Of a stretch of 64,000 nt of DNA, positions 23,195-34,031 are shown in pieces. The first letter of the stretch is position 1. Every line of letters starts with the position of its first letter. A model generated the notes under the pieces. That model made no database searches, was not told the DNA's origin, and saw only the letters and a list, made by a program, of their open reading frames with translations. Source of the DNA: Portulaca oleracea (lineage: Eukaryota > Streptophyta > Magnoliopsida > Caryophyllales > Portulacaceae); the NCBI GenBank assembly GCA_029582165.1, contig CM055884.1, positions 11,970,537-12,034,536 on the forward strand, written 5' to 3'. The position numbers and the translations under genes were made by a program.

Positions 23195-23766
23195 TGTTAG
23201 GAAAGTGTCCTAAAATCACCAAATCTCTTGATCTCACAATTATTTGTTTCCTAATTATATTTGGTTATTATTTAGGTTTCCTTATTGTGTTGGGTTTCCT
23301 AATTGTATTAGATTCTAAATCTATTTGGAGTGGGAGTCAAGTTAGGTTATAGGGAGTTCTCCCTATAAATAGGGTGCATGTTTCTCCACCAAAAACACAT
23401 CGGTAAACACAGAGAGCTAGAGAGAGAAAATATTGAGAGAGAAAGGGGTCTCACCAATATTTTCCCCAGTGTATCCTGAGAGATTGTGAGTTGAGTGTTG
23501 AGAGATTGTTATTGTAATCTCCTTTGTGAATCGTATCACACCCTGTGATAGTGATCAGGTTGTATTCCTCCTTTCTCAAAGTGGATTATTTTCTGGCTGT
23601 CGTCGTCCGTGGGTTTTTCTCCGAGTTCTTCGGTTTCCCACGTAATTCTGGTGTTTGATTTTATCGCTTATTTTTCGTTCCTAAATTTTGTCGTAATATC
23701 CGTCATCTCGTTTTCGATTCTATTATTCGCTTTGGCTGTTACCTTACTACTCACTTTTCTCTAACA
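23195..23766 (+). repeat. 3' LTR of the copia element
   Basis: 572 bp, nearly identical to the 5' LTR. It has a 2-bp contraction in the GAGAGA tract and a GGTTTC insertion. It is followed directly by the GTTAT duplication. Confidence 0.96.
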
Positions 23767-23924
23767 GTTATTAATATACTTTTGAAAGGTTGATTTTTTC
23801 TATTGTACGAATTGTCCAACCCGGGTTGAACTCAAATAAAACATTGGGTAGCATACATGAGTTATTGAAGGATCCATATGGATTTGAACACTAATTTGCG
23901 ATAAAACTACAGTTATATGCTTGT

Positions 23925-24778
23925 TGTGGAACCATCTCATCAAAAGTTTAAAGCTCATAGATGAAAGTCTAATGATGGTTTTCATAGTCAGACATGCCCC
24001 TTTACATGAATGTCCTTTTTGGCTTGAAATGTGGATGATGCAAAAGTATCCCTTCACCTTGTGTAGATTAATATGGGGTTTCTGAGATGCAAACATTAGT
24101 GCTCTTACTCAATCTGGCTCTTATACCATGTGAAATCATCTCAACCAAAAGCTTAAACTATGAGTTGAAGACCCAAATTATTGTCTAACATCCCCTTCAC
24201 ACGAATGCCCTTTTGAGCTTAAAGTGTGGATGATGTAAAGGTATACCTTCACCTTCTGCAAATGAATATGGGGGAGTTGAAATTCGAACATGAGTCCTCT
24301 TACTCGATCTGGATCTTATCCATGTGAAACCATTTCAATCAAAAGCTTAAGTTGATAGTTGAAGATCCAATTTTATAGTCTAACACATCGCCTCACATAA
24401 ATGCCTTTTTGGGCTAGAAGTATGGATGATGCAAAGGTATTCCTTTACCTTGCGCAGATGAATACGGGGGTGTGGAAATTCGAGCATGAGTCCTCTTACT
24501 CGATCTGGGTCTTATACCATGTGAAACCATTTTAACCAAAAGCTTAAGCTGATACTTGAAGATCCAATTTTATAGTGTAACACACCGCCTCACATGAATG
24601 CCCTTTTGAGCTAGAAGTGTGGACGATGCAAAGGTATCTCTTCACCTTGCGCGAATGAATATGAGGGTGCTTAGATTTAAACATGACGACTTCTTACTCA
24701 ATCTAGTTTTGATACCATGTGGAACCATCTCAATCAGATGTTTAAACTAATAGTCGAAGACCCAATAATATTCTAACA
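23925..24778. repeat. Tandem repeat, about 198-bp unit, four copies plus a partial fifth
   Basis: Units begin at about 23925, 24131, 24325, 24522 and 24720, each with TG(A/G)AA(C/T)CATxTxAAxCA followed by words such as TGGATGATGCAAAGGTAT and CTTACTCxATCTxG. Each ends in ATACCATG. Copies are diverged by substitutions and small indels. No coding potential is seen. It lies between the copia element and the candidate second exon at 24815. Confidence 0.9.
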
Positions 24779-24814
24779 CTTGCACTGGATTCAACTTGAT
24801 TCTGACTGTTCCAG

Positions 24815-24885
24815 GATTTGCGAGAGTATGGACCGAACAAGAGATAGAAACAGTCATAGAGGAAGTGGTGGTCGCTCAAAGGTGA
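24815..24885 (+). other. Candidate downstream exon of the peptide gene split by the copia element (speculative)
   Basis: An acceptor-like pyrimidine tract with CTGACTGTTCCAG precedes 24815. Joined in phase to the frame ending at 18380, it adds 22 codons before TGA at 24883-24885. A strong donor (AAAG/GTGAGT) lies at 24881/24882, so a further exon is possible. Nothing independent supports it as coding. Confidence 0.2.
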
Positions 24886-25283
24886 GTAGAGGGAGAGAGA
24901 CTAGGAACATGTAGACAATACGGTGTTAAGTGTTGGGCCGATTGGAATTGTTGCAGTGGATATTGTGACATGGGCGCACAACTTCCCGAATACACCTAAT
25001 GTTTTATTGAAGAAAGGTTGTTTGCGTTTGAATTTTCTCAAAATTTACATAAGTTGGATCTACACTGAAAGTTGTTGGTGATATCGTAATAAATAAAAGC
25101 GAAAGAGGGGAGGTGACAACTTATCCCTAGGAATTTCTTGCTCTAGTTAAGGCTTTAATAATATTGCACTACACTACCAATGCACTTGTTTTAATAATGC
25201 AACTATGAAGTTGTGTGGGGGTGTCCCCTAATTTTGTCTCCCCTCAGTGAATCTTTGTCGGTTGGCAATTGTATTTTAAAAAT
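24886..25283. other. Intergenic, nothing recognised
   Basis: AT-rich DNA without long open frames, inverted repeats or tandem structure that I can support. Confidence 0.5.
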
Positions 25284-25582
25284 TACTACCTCTGTCCCTG
25301 AATGAATGTCACTTTAACTAATTTTATAAGTCTAATATCCCTAAAAAATTAAGTAAAAGAAATTACACTTGAACAAGTATGCTCCTTTCACTTAGCAATG
25401 ATTGTTCATATCTTAAGTAATATTTAAACTTGGTTTCAAAAAAAAAAGTAATATTTAAACTTTCAAATGCATCATTCATAAGGGTAACATGAGTATTTTA
25501 ATTATTGAAATTATAAAATTGACAAATAAAAAGGGACAAGGTAATTAGAAAATTTGACAGTCATTTAGAGATGGAGGTAGTA
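25284..25582. mobile_element. Stowaway-like MITE
   Basis: The left end TACTACCTCTGTCCCTGAAT and the right end GAGATGGAGGTAGTA are inverted, the Tc1/mariner Stowaway pattern with a TA target. The interior is AT-rich and non-coding. Confidence 0.7.
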
Positions 25583-25651
25583 TATATTTATCAATACTTA
25601 CTTTCTCCATAAAAAACTACTATTTGATTCAAAAGTATCATTTTTTTAATA

Positions 25652-26055
25652 GGATTTTTGGACATCAATAATACTAACTTTGGGGGTATTGGATATTAAT
25701 AATACAAACTATTTTCTTGGACACTAGCAGTACGAACTATTGACCTATTTTCCTCTAACATTACACCGTCGAATTGTAATGGTTTTAACTCATCGAAAAG
25801 ATGATGTGGCTTCATAATATGTGACATGGAAGGCATGTTAGTGTCCACGTCAACATTTTCTACCCAACCTCCGCCTTCCACGTCATACATCATGGAGCCA
25901 CGTCATATTTTTGATGAGTTAAAACTATAACAATTCGGTCGTGTACTGTTGGAGGAAAATATGTTGATAGTTGGTACTACTAGTGTCCAAGAAAATAGTT
26001 TGTATTATTAGTCTCCAATATCCCCAAAGTTGGTATTATTGGCGTCCAATAATTC
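25652..26055. mobile_element. Foldback MITE with 9-bp target duplication (MULE-like)
   Basis: A 404-bp element whose two arms are inverted copies over most of its length. The left arm contains ACTTTGGGGGTATTGGA and TTTTCTTGGACACTAGCAGT, and the right arm carries the complements. It is flanked by TTTTTAATA at 25643-25651 and 26056-26064. The 9-bp duplication suggests a Mutator-type source. It should form one long hairpin. Confidence 0.82.
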
Positions 26056-26251
26056 TTTTTAATATTAATCAAAATTAACCATTATTTATCAAAAGTTATC
26101 CATTTACCCACAAATTTTAAGAACTATTTTTGGGAATTATGATGTAATTGTTGATGTATTTGTTCCTACAAAAACCAGGTCGAGTGTTGCGAGTAGGTTT
26201 GTTTTGGGTAGTAGAGCTGAGGCTGAAAATGCAATACTTGGTAATGATGGA

Positions 26252-26950
26252 CCCATAGTTATTAAAATCTCGATACTGATCTATGATCCTACCATTTTAT
26301 GATCCAAAATCCTCAATACGATTTTACTGTTTACATTCCAATCCACGATCCTATGTGAGTTAATTCTGATCCTGACTACCCCATAGATTCGAGTTAGGAT
26401 CACGTTTCTAACAACCTTGATTATACCATCTTCATTTATATTCCAATTGGGCTATATTTGATAAAATGAATCCTTTAATAAAGGTCATCACTCATAGAGA
26501 CTCCTTTTGATCATTTGGGAGAACCGGTCAATGAGAAACCATTGGACGTTAGCGTAACACCACCTTACTAGTATATTAGCATCCATTTTTACTCATTATT
26601 ATTAAAGATTAGTACATTATCGATCAATGTGTTCAAAACGTACGTATACTAGTGTCCAGTGTTAAGATTGATATATTACAATTCAATACCCCTAAAGATC
26701 ACTGTATTAAAATCCAATCACCGTAACTTTTTGAATATAACAATATCACGAGTTTAAAGCAGGGCTGATTGGATATAAACTAGAAGGTTGTTAGAATCGG
26801 GATCCTAAATCAAATCTATGGGATAGTTAAGATCGGAATTAACCGACATAGGATCGTGGATCGGAATGTAGATAGTAGAATCGCATCGAGGATTTTGAAT
26901 CATAAAATCGTAGGATAGTAAATCAGGATCGGGATTTTGATAACTATGGG
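26252..26950. mobile_element. Inverted-repeat element with arms of about 180 bp
   Basis: The left arm (26252-26434: CCCATAGTTATT, AAAATCCTCxATxCGATT, ATCCACGATCCTATG, AACAACCTT) and right arm (about 26787-26950) are inverted copies. They bracket about 350 bp of unrelated DNA. The arms are rich in GGATC/GATCC words. I could not find a convincing target duplication, so the superfamily is unknown. Confidence 0.75.
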
Positions 26951-28143
26951 TGTCGTACATCCGTTTTTTCTGCAATGTCCGATTCATCTAGTTACATGCC
27001 AATCAATCAAAGGGAAAATGACTGTACTTGTGTGGAATGTAAGGTGGATTAACAACAATGGAGAAGTTCTAAAAGGGCACAAAGCTGAGATAGATAACAA
27101 ACAATGCCTCTACAACTACATTTGTGAAGAATAATTTCCATCCAAACAAACAGTAACAGTTAAATGAACAAGATGGGAAAAGGAAATAATAGTGTAAAAC
27201 AAACACTACACCAAGAGAGAAGAAGGTGATCAAAAACTTGAGCTACTTCTGAATTCTGATCTGTTCATGCTGGACATCTACAATCTCTCCTCTGCGAAAG
27301 GCGAAAACAAAGTCTAAAATATCAATATAAATTACATACACCAAGAGAATATACAACATAATGAATAATAGTAATTTTATAAGTGAACAGAACAGAACAA
27401 GCCGGTGAAAAATCACCATTCCACAAGCTTGTACATAATAAATCGCACTAAAATTCAATGTACACAAAACATTCAAAGTCGATGCTTTTTCCAACTACTT
27501 CTAGCATGGGTCCCGCTTTTGCAGGACCTCGTACCTCTACAAACATCACTATTGGTGGAGATGCTTATTCCATGAGACTCGCATGAGAAACCATTTCGAA
27601 GCTGAAAACCCTTGTCGAAACGGGAGAAAGTCGACGCTATTTCCCGATGCACAAAAGAAAAAAAGAAAGTGGAAAACCCAACTATTGGTGGTTTCCCGGT
27701 TGTACAGCGGCAAATGAAGGGGGAAAATAACTGCCTGTCAATTCGGGCGCAGGCCAGTTTCGGGTTTGGAAATCGTGTCCAAAACCCTATCGGCGGGTTT
27801 GGGTCGTTTTTTGGGTCTGGTCAAAGTTACGGGTGGTGTTTATGACGGACTGTCCGTCAAACACTGAAAACTTTGACTATTAACTTCTTAGTTCTTACCA
27901 TATACAATGATCTATACCTGAACAACTATCATTTGATTCATTACCCAACGTAATATCATAGGAATACAACATAAAACACCATCCAAACTAGTTCATTATA
28001 TTGTAGTTTTCGTTACGAAAACAAGCAAAAGAGCAATCATATATAATCAGAGTTGAAGGAGGCCAAAAGCAGATTGCTATGCAGCTTACCTTGGAGCAAA
28101 TTTCCCATCGAAAGCTCGGCAAGAGAGAAACACTTTTATTTTC
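26951..28143. other. Downstream flank of plastid L9, no further gene recognised
   Basis: This holds the presumed 3' UTR of the L9 gene (its stop is at 28144-28146 on the minus strand) and about 1 kb of AT-rich DNA. Open frames at 26937-27134 and 27243-27494 are short and lack family resemblance or supporting signals. Confidence 0.45.
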
Positions 28144-31100
28144 TTAGTTGGCAAATACATTAATCCGAACCCGAGCAGTGACATCAGGATGCAGCTTCAG
28201 CTCTGCAATGTACTCACCAGTTTCTCTAATCTCGGGCACGGACACAATCTTTTTGTCTATGTCCCTGGAAATATACAAGTAAACTATGAAGTTAAACACG
28301 AGTTGCGCAAATTATACCGTCCAACCTAATGTACAGACCAAACCCAAAATGCTCAATTTCACGTGCCTGCTTAGCCCATTCATTTTATTACGTTTCATTT
28401 TATATTTTTGATGGACAAGGTAGGTACACCACGGTATATGATATAACTTCTTAGTTGCGCAAATTATACCATCCAACCTGGTGTACGGACCGAACCCAAA
28501 ATGCTCTATGTCACGTGCCTGCTTAGCCCATTCATTTTATTACTTTTCATTTTACATTTTCGGTGGACCAGGTAGGTACATCACGGTATATGATATAACT
28601 TCTTAGTTGCGCAAATTATACCGTCCAACCTGGCAGGTATGTACACCACGGGATATGATATGATAACTCGTTGATGTGGATGCTTGAAATAGTACCTTTG
28701 AAGTTGTGCCTTGATTATATCGACAAGATCTTGAGCGGTCACACTGCCAAAGATCTGCTTCCCTTTCCCACCTTTGCGTTTGATCTTGAAAGCTCCTACG
28801 GTTTCAAAGATCCGAGCAAGTTGTTGTGCTTCTTCTTTCACCTAAGATAAGGTTTCACCGATATTAGTGAAGATGTTGCGTAGGCGGTAGGCTCTCTTCT
28901 TTAAAGGGGTAAATATGTCATTTATCCAACCCAACCCAAATTTACCAATTTTTATCCGTATTTTCAAATTTCAATACTCAACTTTTCAATCATACGTAAA
29001 CTTACTCAACCTTGCTTTACCTTACCTTACCCCTCCAAAGAATAAAGTCGTAGTCATATAGTTAACTCATAATGATACGAACATACGGACAAAATACGCA
29101 ACTAAATATATTTCGGAATACAAGTTCCATAACATCAAGAGCTAAATATCCGGAATACCCAATTTCCCAGGTAATTTCTTAATCGTTGCCAATTGACACA
29201 CAATATAAGGCGAAAGCTCAACCCAGCTAAGTTGTAATCCTACTACTCCATATCGATTTTGAGGATTAACAAAGAAACGCACCAAGTTCAAAGAACGAAG
29301 AAAAAAAAAGTGAATGTTCTGAACAAATGGAGTATCCTTACCCTTTTCTTCTCGGCTTCAATTCTCTCTTCTTCCATCTTCATCTCCCTGTAGTGCAACA
29401 AAGAAATAGTTTGGCTTCGGATACATGAATATGCAGGACAAAACTAATACAATAAGTTCTATTTAAAGATTGATGAACACATTCCCAACAATTTCCAAGG
29501 AACGAGAACATCTAGTAGGTGCGATATAAACATAATAGCTAAGTGCCTTCCTTTATATTCAAGTACATCACTCAAGCTTGCTTTTCCCTAAACCAAATGC
29601 CATTAGGCTAAAACATAGTTACCAAGAACGCTACATACTCCTGCGACCCGCGTTCCGCGTTCCAGGAACAAGCATTCCAAAGTCAAAACTAGACTAAATT
29701 TGTGTAAAAATTAGCGACCCGTGTTCCGGGACTTACGACCCGGGAAGCGTTCTTGGAAACTATGGGAAACATGCTTAACATCTACCACAAGTGCCCAAGT
29801 CTCACTTACATACATAAGCAAACATAAGCTTTTCCCTAGACCATGCATTTGCATGTATAATACAAATATACAATCATAGATTTCCTTACTTTGTAGTCCA
29901 CAAGTCTTGTCCAACTTCCATTATCAATTTCCTAGATTATATTACCACTGATGCTTCCCTTTTTTCCAAAATTACCATCCTTCTTTTTTAAATGTTCGGG
30001 TACACACTCGAGCTTAGTATAGTCCCACTAACGCAAGGTCTAAGGGAATCCAGATGAAGATAGCCTTCACCCCATGCACGGGAGTGCACACTTGGGGAAA
30101 TTCTTCTCATTACCATCCCATGCAAGTTTATTTCCTCCCCAAATCCAAAATTGTAACTTTCTAGGATGGAACAACCATGTAGGAATTACGCCGGAACACA
30201 AGCTATTGTCCAACTGAAGAGCTATCAATCGCCCATTGGTTTGTTTGATCGCAGGATTTCCCGCGTGAGGAAATCCCACTAACAGTGATGTTGTTACTCA
30301 GGTCTAGAACATCCAACTTGATCAAGTTCACTAATGACTAAATAGGGCGAAATCCCACAAACAGTGATGTTGTTACTCGGTTCTAGAACATCCAACTTGA
30401 TCAAGTTCAGCAATGACTAATTAGGGTGAAATCCCGACTTGGACAGTGGCTCTAAGTGACAATGACAATGTTTTTGTGGCATTAGCTAAATCATGAGGGA
30501 TGTGTCCTGTCAGAAAATTGTCACCGAAATTCAGATTGTGCAAGTTCCTCAGATTTCCAACATCAGAACTCAGCAACCCAGAAACCGAATTCACACTCAC
30601 ACTTCAAGATCTTTAACTTGAAAATATCAAGAGCAAAAAATGATAATAAACAGTTTTTGCCCTCTTGGAATTCACACAAAAATACCATCACCCAACTGCT
30701 AAAACATGAATTGATACTTTGAAAAGGCAGAAATTCAAGCAATGCAGAAACAAATAAATGGTAATTGGTACATAGAGTTCATACTTGAGCAAATTGGAGG
30801 TAACAATTTGAGCTTTTCCGGTTGGGAGCAAGAAATTACGGTAAAATCCAGCTCTGACATCCAGAAGCTGCCCTTTCTTTCCCAAATCAGGCACATCTTC
30901 CTTCAAAATAATCTACACCAAAAACCTACAAAATCAGTAACTACCCACAATCCACAAACAACAAAACAATAAAAAAAAAATCCGAAAAATGTCATCTTCA
31001 AAATAATCTTGCAAAAAAAGAGAACCCAGCAAAAACCCGCAAAATCAACAATTACCCACAAACAAAACAGGAATAGAAAACATCCGAGAAATGTCCTTCA

Positions 31101-31425
31101 AAATAACCCAGCAGAACCCAAAAAACCCCGGAAAATCAACAAGTACCTATCAATAATCATCAGAAGAAATTCGAAAAATGTCATCTTCAAAACAATCCAG
31201 CATAAAAAACCCACAAAATAAACATCTATCCATTAAAAAAAACCCAGAAAAATTAAAGAATTAGCGAGTACCTACCTTGCGAACTTTCTTGGTCTTCTTC
31301 TGAGCGACAACTGGGAGCAAAACTCTGCCATTATCGGGGGATTTTGAGGACTCATTCGAGGCCCCTGAAAAGCTCTGGAATAGTGAAGAACTGCACCATG
31401 AAAGTGTCGAGGCAGTGGACGCCAT
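28144..31425 (-). CDS. RPL9: Plastid 50S ribosomal protein L9 (bL9c), nuclear-encoded precursor
   Basis: Five exons on the minus strand: 31276-31425, 30785-30912, 29342-29387, 28696-28841, 28144-28264. Phases close to give 196 residues. Residues 1 to about 40 ([13 protein letters not shown]...) are Ser/Thr-rich and act as a plastid transit peptide. The bL9 signature follows: [20 protein letters not shown], the N-terminal rRNA-binding domain. A charged linker helix ([15 protein letters not shown]) and the C-terminal domain ([19 protein letters not shown], then [13 protein letters not shown]) complete it. ATG 31425 is preferred over an upstream in-frame ATG at 31494 because the transit peptide starts there. 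A CT-rich stretch lies just upstream. Introns carry tandem repeats and an LRR-gene fragment. The product binds 23S rRNA in plastid ribosomes. Confidence 0.95.
28301..28666. repeat. Tandem repeat of 152 bp in the last L9 intron
   Basis: AGTTGCGCAAATTATACC starts units at 28301, 28453 and 28605. The first two are full and the third is truncated. The interior has ACCxAACCCAAAATGCTC and TCACGTGCCTGCTTAGCCCA. It extends the intron between exons 28696-28841 and 28144-28264 without touching splice sites. Confidence 0.9.
30016..30091 (-). repeat. SINE-like dispersed repeat, copy F (reverse orientation)
   Basis: AGTCCCACTAACGCAAGGTC, then TAAGGGAATCCAGATGAAGA and CCCCATGCACGGGAGTGCAC, matching copies B and C. 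It adjoins the LRR fragment in the L9 intron. Confidence 0.58.
30092..30610 (-). pseudogene. Fragments of a leucine-rich-repeat receptor-type gene in the L9 intron
   Basis: On the minus strand, about 30585-30420 reads LRR-like peptide ([19 protein letters not shown], then [14 protein letters not shown]) ending in a stop. About 30260-30110 reads [19 protein letters not shown], like the N-terminal cap and first repeat of LRR receptors. The N-terminal-type piece lies downstream of the repeat piece, so the order is scrambled. A segment of about 78 bp between them (TCTAGAACATCCAACTTGAT...) is duplicated in tandem (about 30271-30430). It is a non-functional capture. Confidence 0.65.
30920..31262. 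repeat. Degenerate tandem repeat filling the first L9 intron
   Basis: A-rich units of roughly 80-110 bp repeat the words CAAAATCAxxAxxTACC and CCGAAAAATGTCATCTTCAA at about 30927, 31038 and 31131, with a partial fourth near 31213. The repeat words resemble the sequence next to the splice sites, suggesting the intron grew by local duplication. Confidence 0.65.
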
Positions 31426-31652
31426 TGTTGTCTTCTTTGACCTTATCCCAGGTGGAAGGGAGAAGAGAAGAGATGAGATGAGGTGAAAGAGCAAAAGAGC
31501 AAATGAGTGAAGAAAACCCGAGTGTCTCTTAGTCTTGGCGCGATACGCCTTATCCTCTAGCTAGTAAAAATTAAAATTATATTCTACCCTTTTTTTTTCT
31601 CTCTTTTTATGGTCAATCAAATTCACACGTAAAAATTAGTTGGATAAAAGTT

Positions 31653-32733
31653 GTTTTTGGCTGGGAAAAATTTGTACTGAGGGCCTTGTAATCGAGAAAA
31701 ATCCAAAGTGATTTTTTGGCTGATGGCAGTCTATACTTATTCATTATTTTCTCGTAGCATCCCAAATTGAAATTCGACACCTAACGCCGACGCAAGAATC
31801 AAGACGCTGATCCAAAAGGACTTCAACAGATGAATCTTTCATCTACCTTACCCACCTTGAAAAACCTGAAAGAAAGTATTGAAAGTTATCTCATCAAGAT
31901 GACACCCGTTCCTTTTCATGTCATTTAACAACTTTTCAACATCACGAGGCCTCTTAGCATGGCACAACCCCAACATCACAACTGTATAAGTTATATTATT
32001 CGGAGATATCCCTCTCTCTTTCATTTCACCGAACAGTTGGAGTGCATCCGTTATCTCCCCACTTTTACACAAACCATGCAACATCGTAAACCAATCCTTT
32101 CACGAGCATGTCGGCAATGAAATCTTTCAGCTTCTAAGTTTCCAAGCGCTTCCTTTTCATTGCCCAGATGAGGAATAGGAAACCCGATTGAGGGGTGGGT
32201 CGATGGTCAAACACCGTCGTCACAAATTCGGGTCGGAGAAGGTGGGCGACCCGGTTAAGGTCGGGTTCGATAGGGTACGATTTCTCGATGATGGAGATGA
32301 TTTTGTATACTCCAAGAGGCTTCTTCGCAGTGACTAACTTGCTAGAATCGAACCCAGCTGAAGAGGAAAGTGCTCTGGTTGCCACGTCAGCATTCCGGTG
32401 TCGGAATTTCAATCTGGGATGCTACGAAAAAATAATGAATAAGTATAGACTGCCATCAGCCAAAAAGTCACTTTGGATTTTTCTCGATCACAAGGCCCTC
32501 AGTACAGATTTTTCCCATCCATATATAGAATTTTTAAAAAATGACCTGGCATGCTTTTAATTAAAATGGCACGTGCTCCGGCTGCCACATCAGCATTCCG
32601 GTGCCGGAATTTCAATATGGGATGCTACGAGAAAATAATGAATAAATATAGACTGCCATCAGCCAAAAAGTCACTTTGGATTTTTCTCGATCACAAGGCT
32701 CTCAGTACAGATTTTTCCCAGCCAAAAACCCAA
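31653..32733. mobile_element. TIR element carrying a PPR gene fragment (Pack-type), right arm duplicated
   Basis: The left arm (about 31653-31775) reads GTTTTTGGCTGGGAAAAAT, then GTACTGAGGGCCTTGTxATC, CAAAGTGA and GGCTGATGGCAGTCTATACT. The same sequence recurs inverted twice on the right, at about 32390-32518 and 32600-32733. The distal right copy matches the left end further (CCCAGCCAAAAAC), so it is probably the true terminus. The long TIRs and cargo fit a Pack-MULE. A 9-bp target duplication is not clear. The two right copies are about 200 bp apart with related flanks (GTGCTCxGGxTGCCAC), so the arm was tandemly duplicated. Confidence 0.75.
31848..32412 (-). pseudogene. PPR protein gene fragment captured in the TIR element
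   Basis: On the minus strand, 32412-32134 encodes a PPR-protein-like N-terminal region (PEFVTTVFDHRPTPQSGFLF, LIWAMKR) that ends in a stop. 32084-31848 encodes two canonical 35-residue PPR motifs (LCKSGEITDALQLFGEMKER, ISPNNITYTVVMLGLCHAKR, DEITFNTFF). The two parts are in different frames with stops between, and most of the expected repeats are missing. It cannot encode a working PPR protein, but it could produce antisense or sense RNA to a parent gene. Confidence 0.8.
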
Positions 32734-33752
32734 AGTTAAATTTTGTTAAGTTGGTAAGTTTTGGTAATTTTTGTCAAATACACCTTAATGTATCAAAATT
32801 AAAAATTTTATTTTTTTTAGTTTTGATAAATTTTGATAAATTTTGGTAAACTTTAATAAATTTAGATGAAAACTTACCCTCATCATTTTACCTGGGTTTT
32901 TGACAAACCCTTATTTGTCAAATTATCCAATTTTTATAATTTTAACAATTGTAATATCTATTTTAATCATATTGGATGAACTTTTTATCCTTTCTTGGGA
33001 TGTTTTCAGTGACATTTCTGAAATTGTGACTATATATAAATTTCTTGTTTTATTTCTTATTCTTATATTTTTTGGTTTTGTGGGCGTAGTCACATAAACA
33101 AATAAATAGGGTCAAAGATAGTATTTTATTAAAAGTTATCTAAATTTGTATCCATAAATACCAACTTAAAGTGTTACTTTATTCAAAAGCTACTTTTTTT
33201 ATTCAATATTTTATATGAATTTACACTGCTCATCCAAGTTGTTTCCCAGATCGTACAATTATATGGTATGAGGGGACTCGTATGTATATTATTTCACAAA
33301 ATCGAGTTTGGGTCATTTTGGGTTTGGATGAATCGAACAATATATTCAACAACATGATGTTCGATGCTTGGTTTTTTGGTATTTTTTGTTGGCATTGGGC
33401 CATAACATGCCAAATAATTCAAACATGCAAAATACATGGTAATACTGTGGACTTTGGGGGAAATTGGATTTCAATATATCATCATTGAGTTTTAACCATT
33501 ATAACTTTAGTTTTAACCATTATAACTTTGTGGAGAGTGATATAAGGGCGGAGATTGTTTGATTTTAGTATACTTAGGACATTATTCCAACATCATTGAG
33601 GTCAAGTGATCGAATTTATTCAATTTAGAGCTAATCTACTGAAATCCAAGGCCTCTAAACTTCGGATTATCACTATGTATATTAAAATTTTAGACTGTTC
33701 GACATGTCATGACCCAAAGTAGAGATTATTAAAATCCAAAACCCTATACTTC
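32734..33752. other. Intergenic, AT-rich, no gene
   Basis: T/A-rich DNA with repeated TTTTGATAAATTTTGGTAA words around 32750-32870. The 65- and 68-codon frames at 32900 and 33282 have no recognisable features. Confidence 0.5.
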
Positions 33753-34031
33753 GGCCCCGTTCTTTTATACGGTTGGTTGTGATGTGGTAATGATGTGGTC
33801 CGGTAGAATTTGAAAAAGTGCGGTGAGTTGTGATGAAAGTTGTGTTAGGCGGGGTAGGTTAAAAGAGAGAATGTGAAAAATAGAGAAGAAAGGTGCAGAG
33901 AGAGAAAAAATGAAAAGATATATTGGTGATGATTGTGGTGTGATGTGGAGTGGTGAGGTGTTGTGGAAAATTAAAGAGTGCAGTGCAGTGTGGTACCGTA
34001 CCGCAATCTACCACATAAAAAAATGGGGGCC
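33753..34031. mobile_element. MITE with GGCC..GTTCTTTTATACGG termini, copy 1
   Basis: Begins GGCCCCGTTCTTTTATACGG and ends AAATGGGGGCC. The interior (AAGAGAGAATGTGAAAAATA, GGTGATGATTGTGGTGTGA) matches, in reverse complement, the element at 54610-54898. It is non-coding and GTG/GAG-rich. Confidence 0.7.

Larger units (their letters stand above)
18454..23766 (+). mobile_element. Ty1/copia LTR retrotransposon, full length but coding-defective
   Basis: A 5313-bp element has TG..CA LTRs (18454-19021 and 23195-23766) and the 5-bp target duplication GTTAT at 18449-18453 and 23767-23771. A primer-binding site TGGTATCAGAG (initiator tRNA-Met type) starts at 19024, and a purine-rich tract (AAGGTGGAG) precedes the 3' LTR. 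Domain order gag, protease, integrase, reverse transcriptase, RNase H defines copia. The LTRs differ by about 11 substitutions and two small indels (hand count), so insertion was fairly recent. Multiple in-frame stops and frameshifts make it non-autonomous. It sits in the same orientation as the putative peptide gene it interrupts. Confidence 0.97.
29388..30784. other. L9 intron of 1.4 kb with inserted sequences
   Basis: The largest L9 intron. It contains a SINE-like copy (30016-30091) and an LRR receptor gene fragment (30092-30610). The remainder (29388-30015) includes a short inverted pair (GACCCGCGTTCCGCGTTCC near 29644, GACCCGTGTTCCGGG near 29715) and is otherwise unremarkable. Confidence 0.7.

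Noticed and set aside
23925..24778. Regular array considered as a CRISPR-like or phage-like structure
   Set aside because: The genome is a plant's, units are 200 bp and diverged along their whole length, with no constant-repeat/variable-spacer pattern.
31426..31494. Upstream in-frame ATG extending plastid L9 by 23 residues
   Set aside because: MASTASTLS is a typical transit-peptide start, and the upstream segment is in a CT-rich 5' UTR-like stretch.
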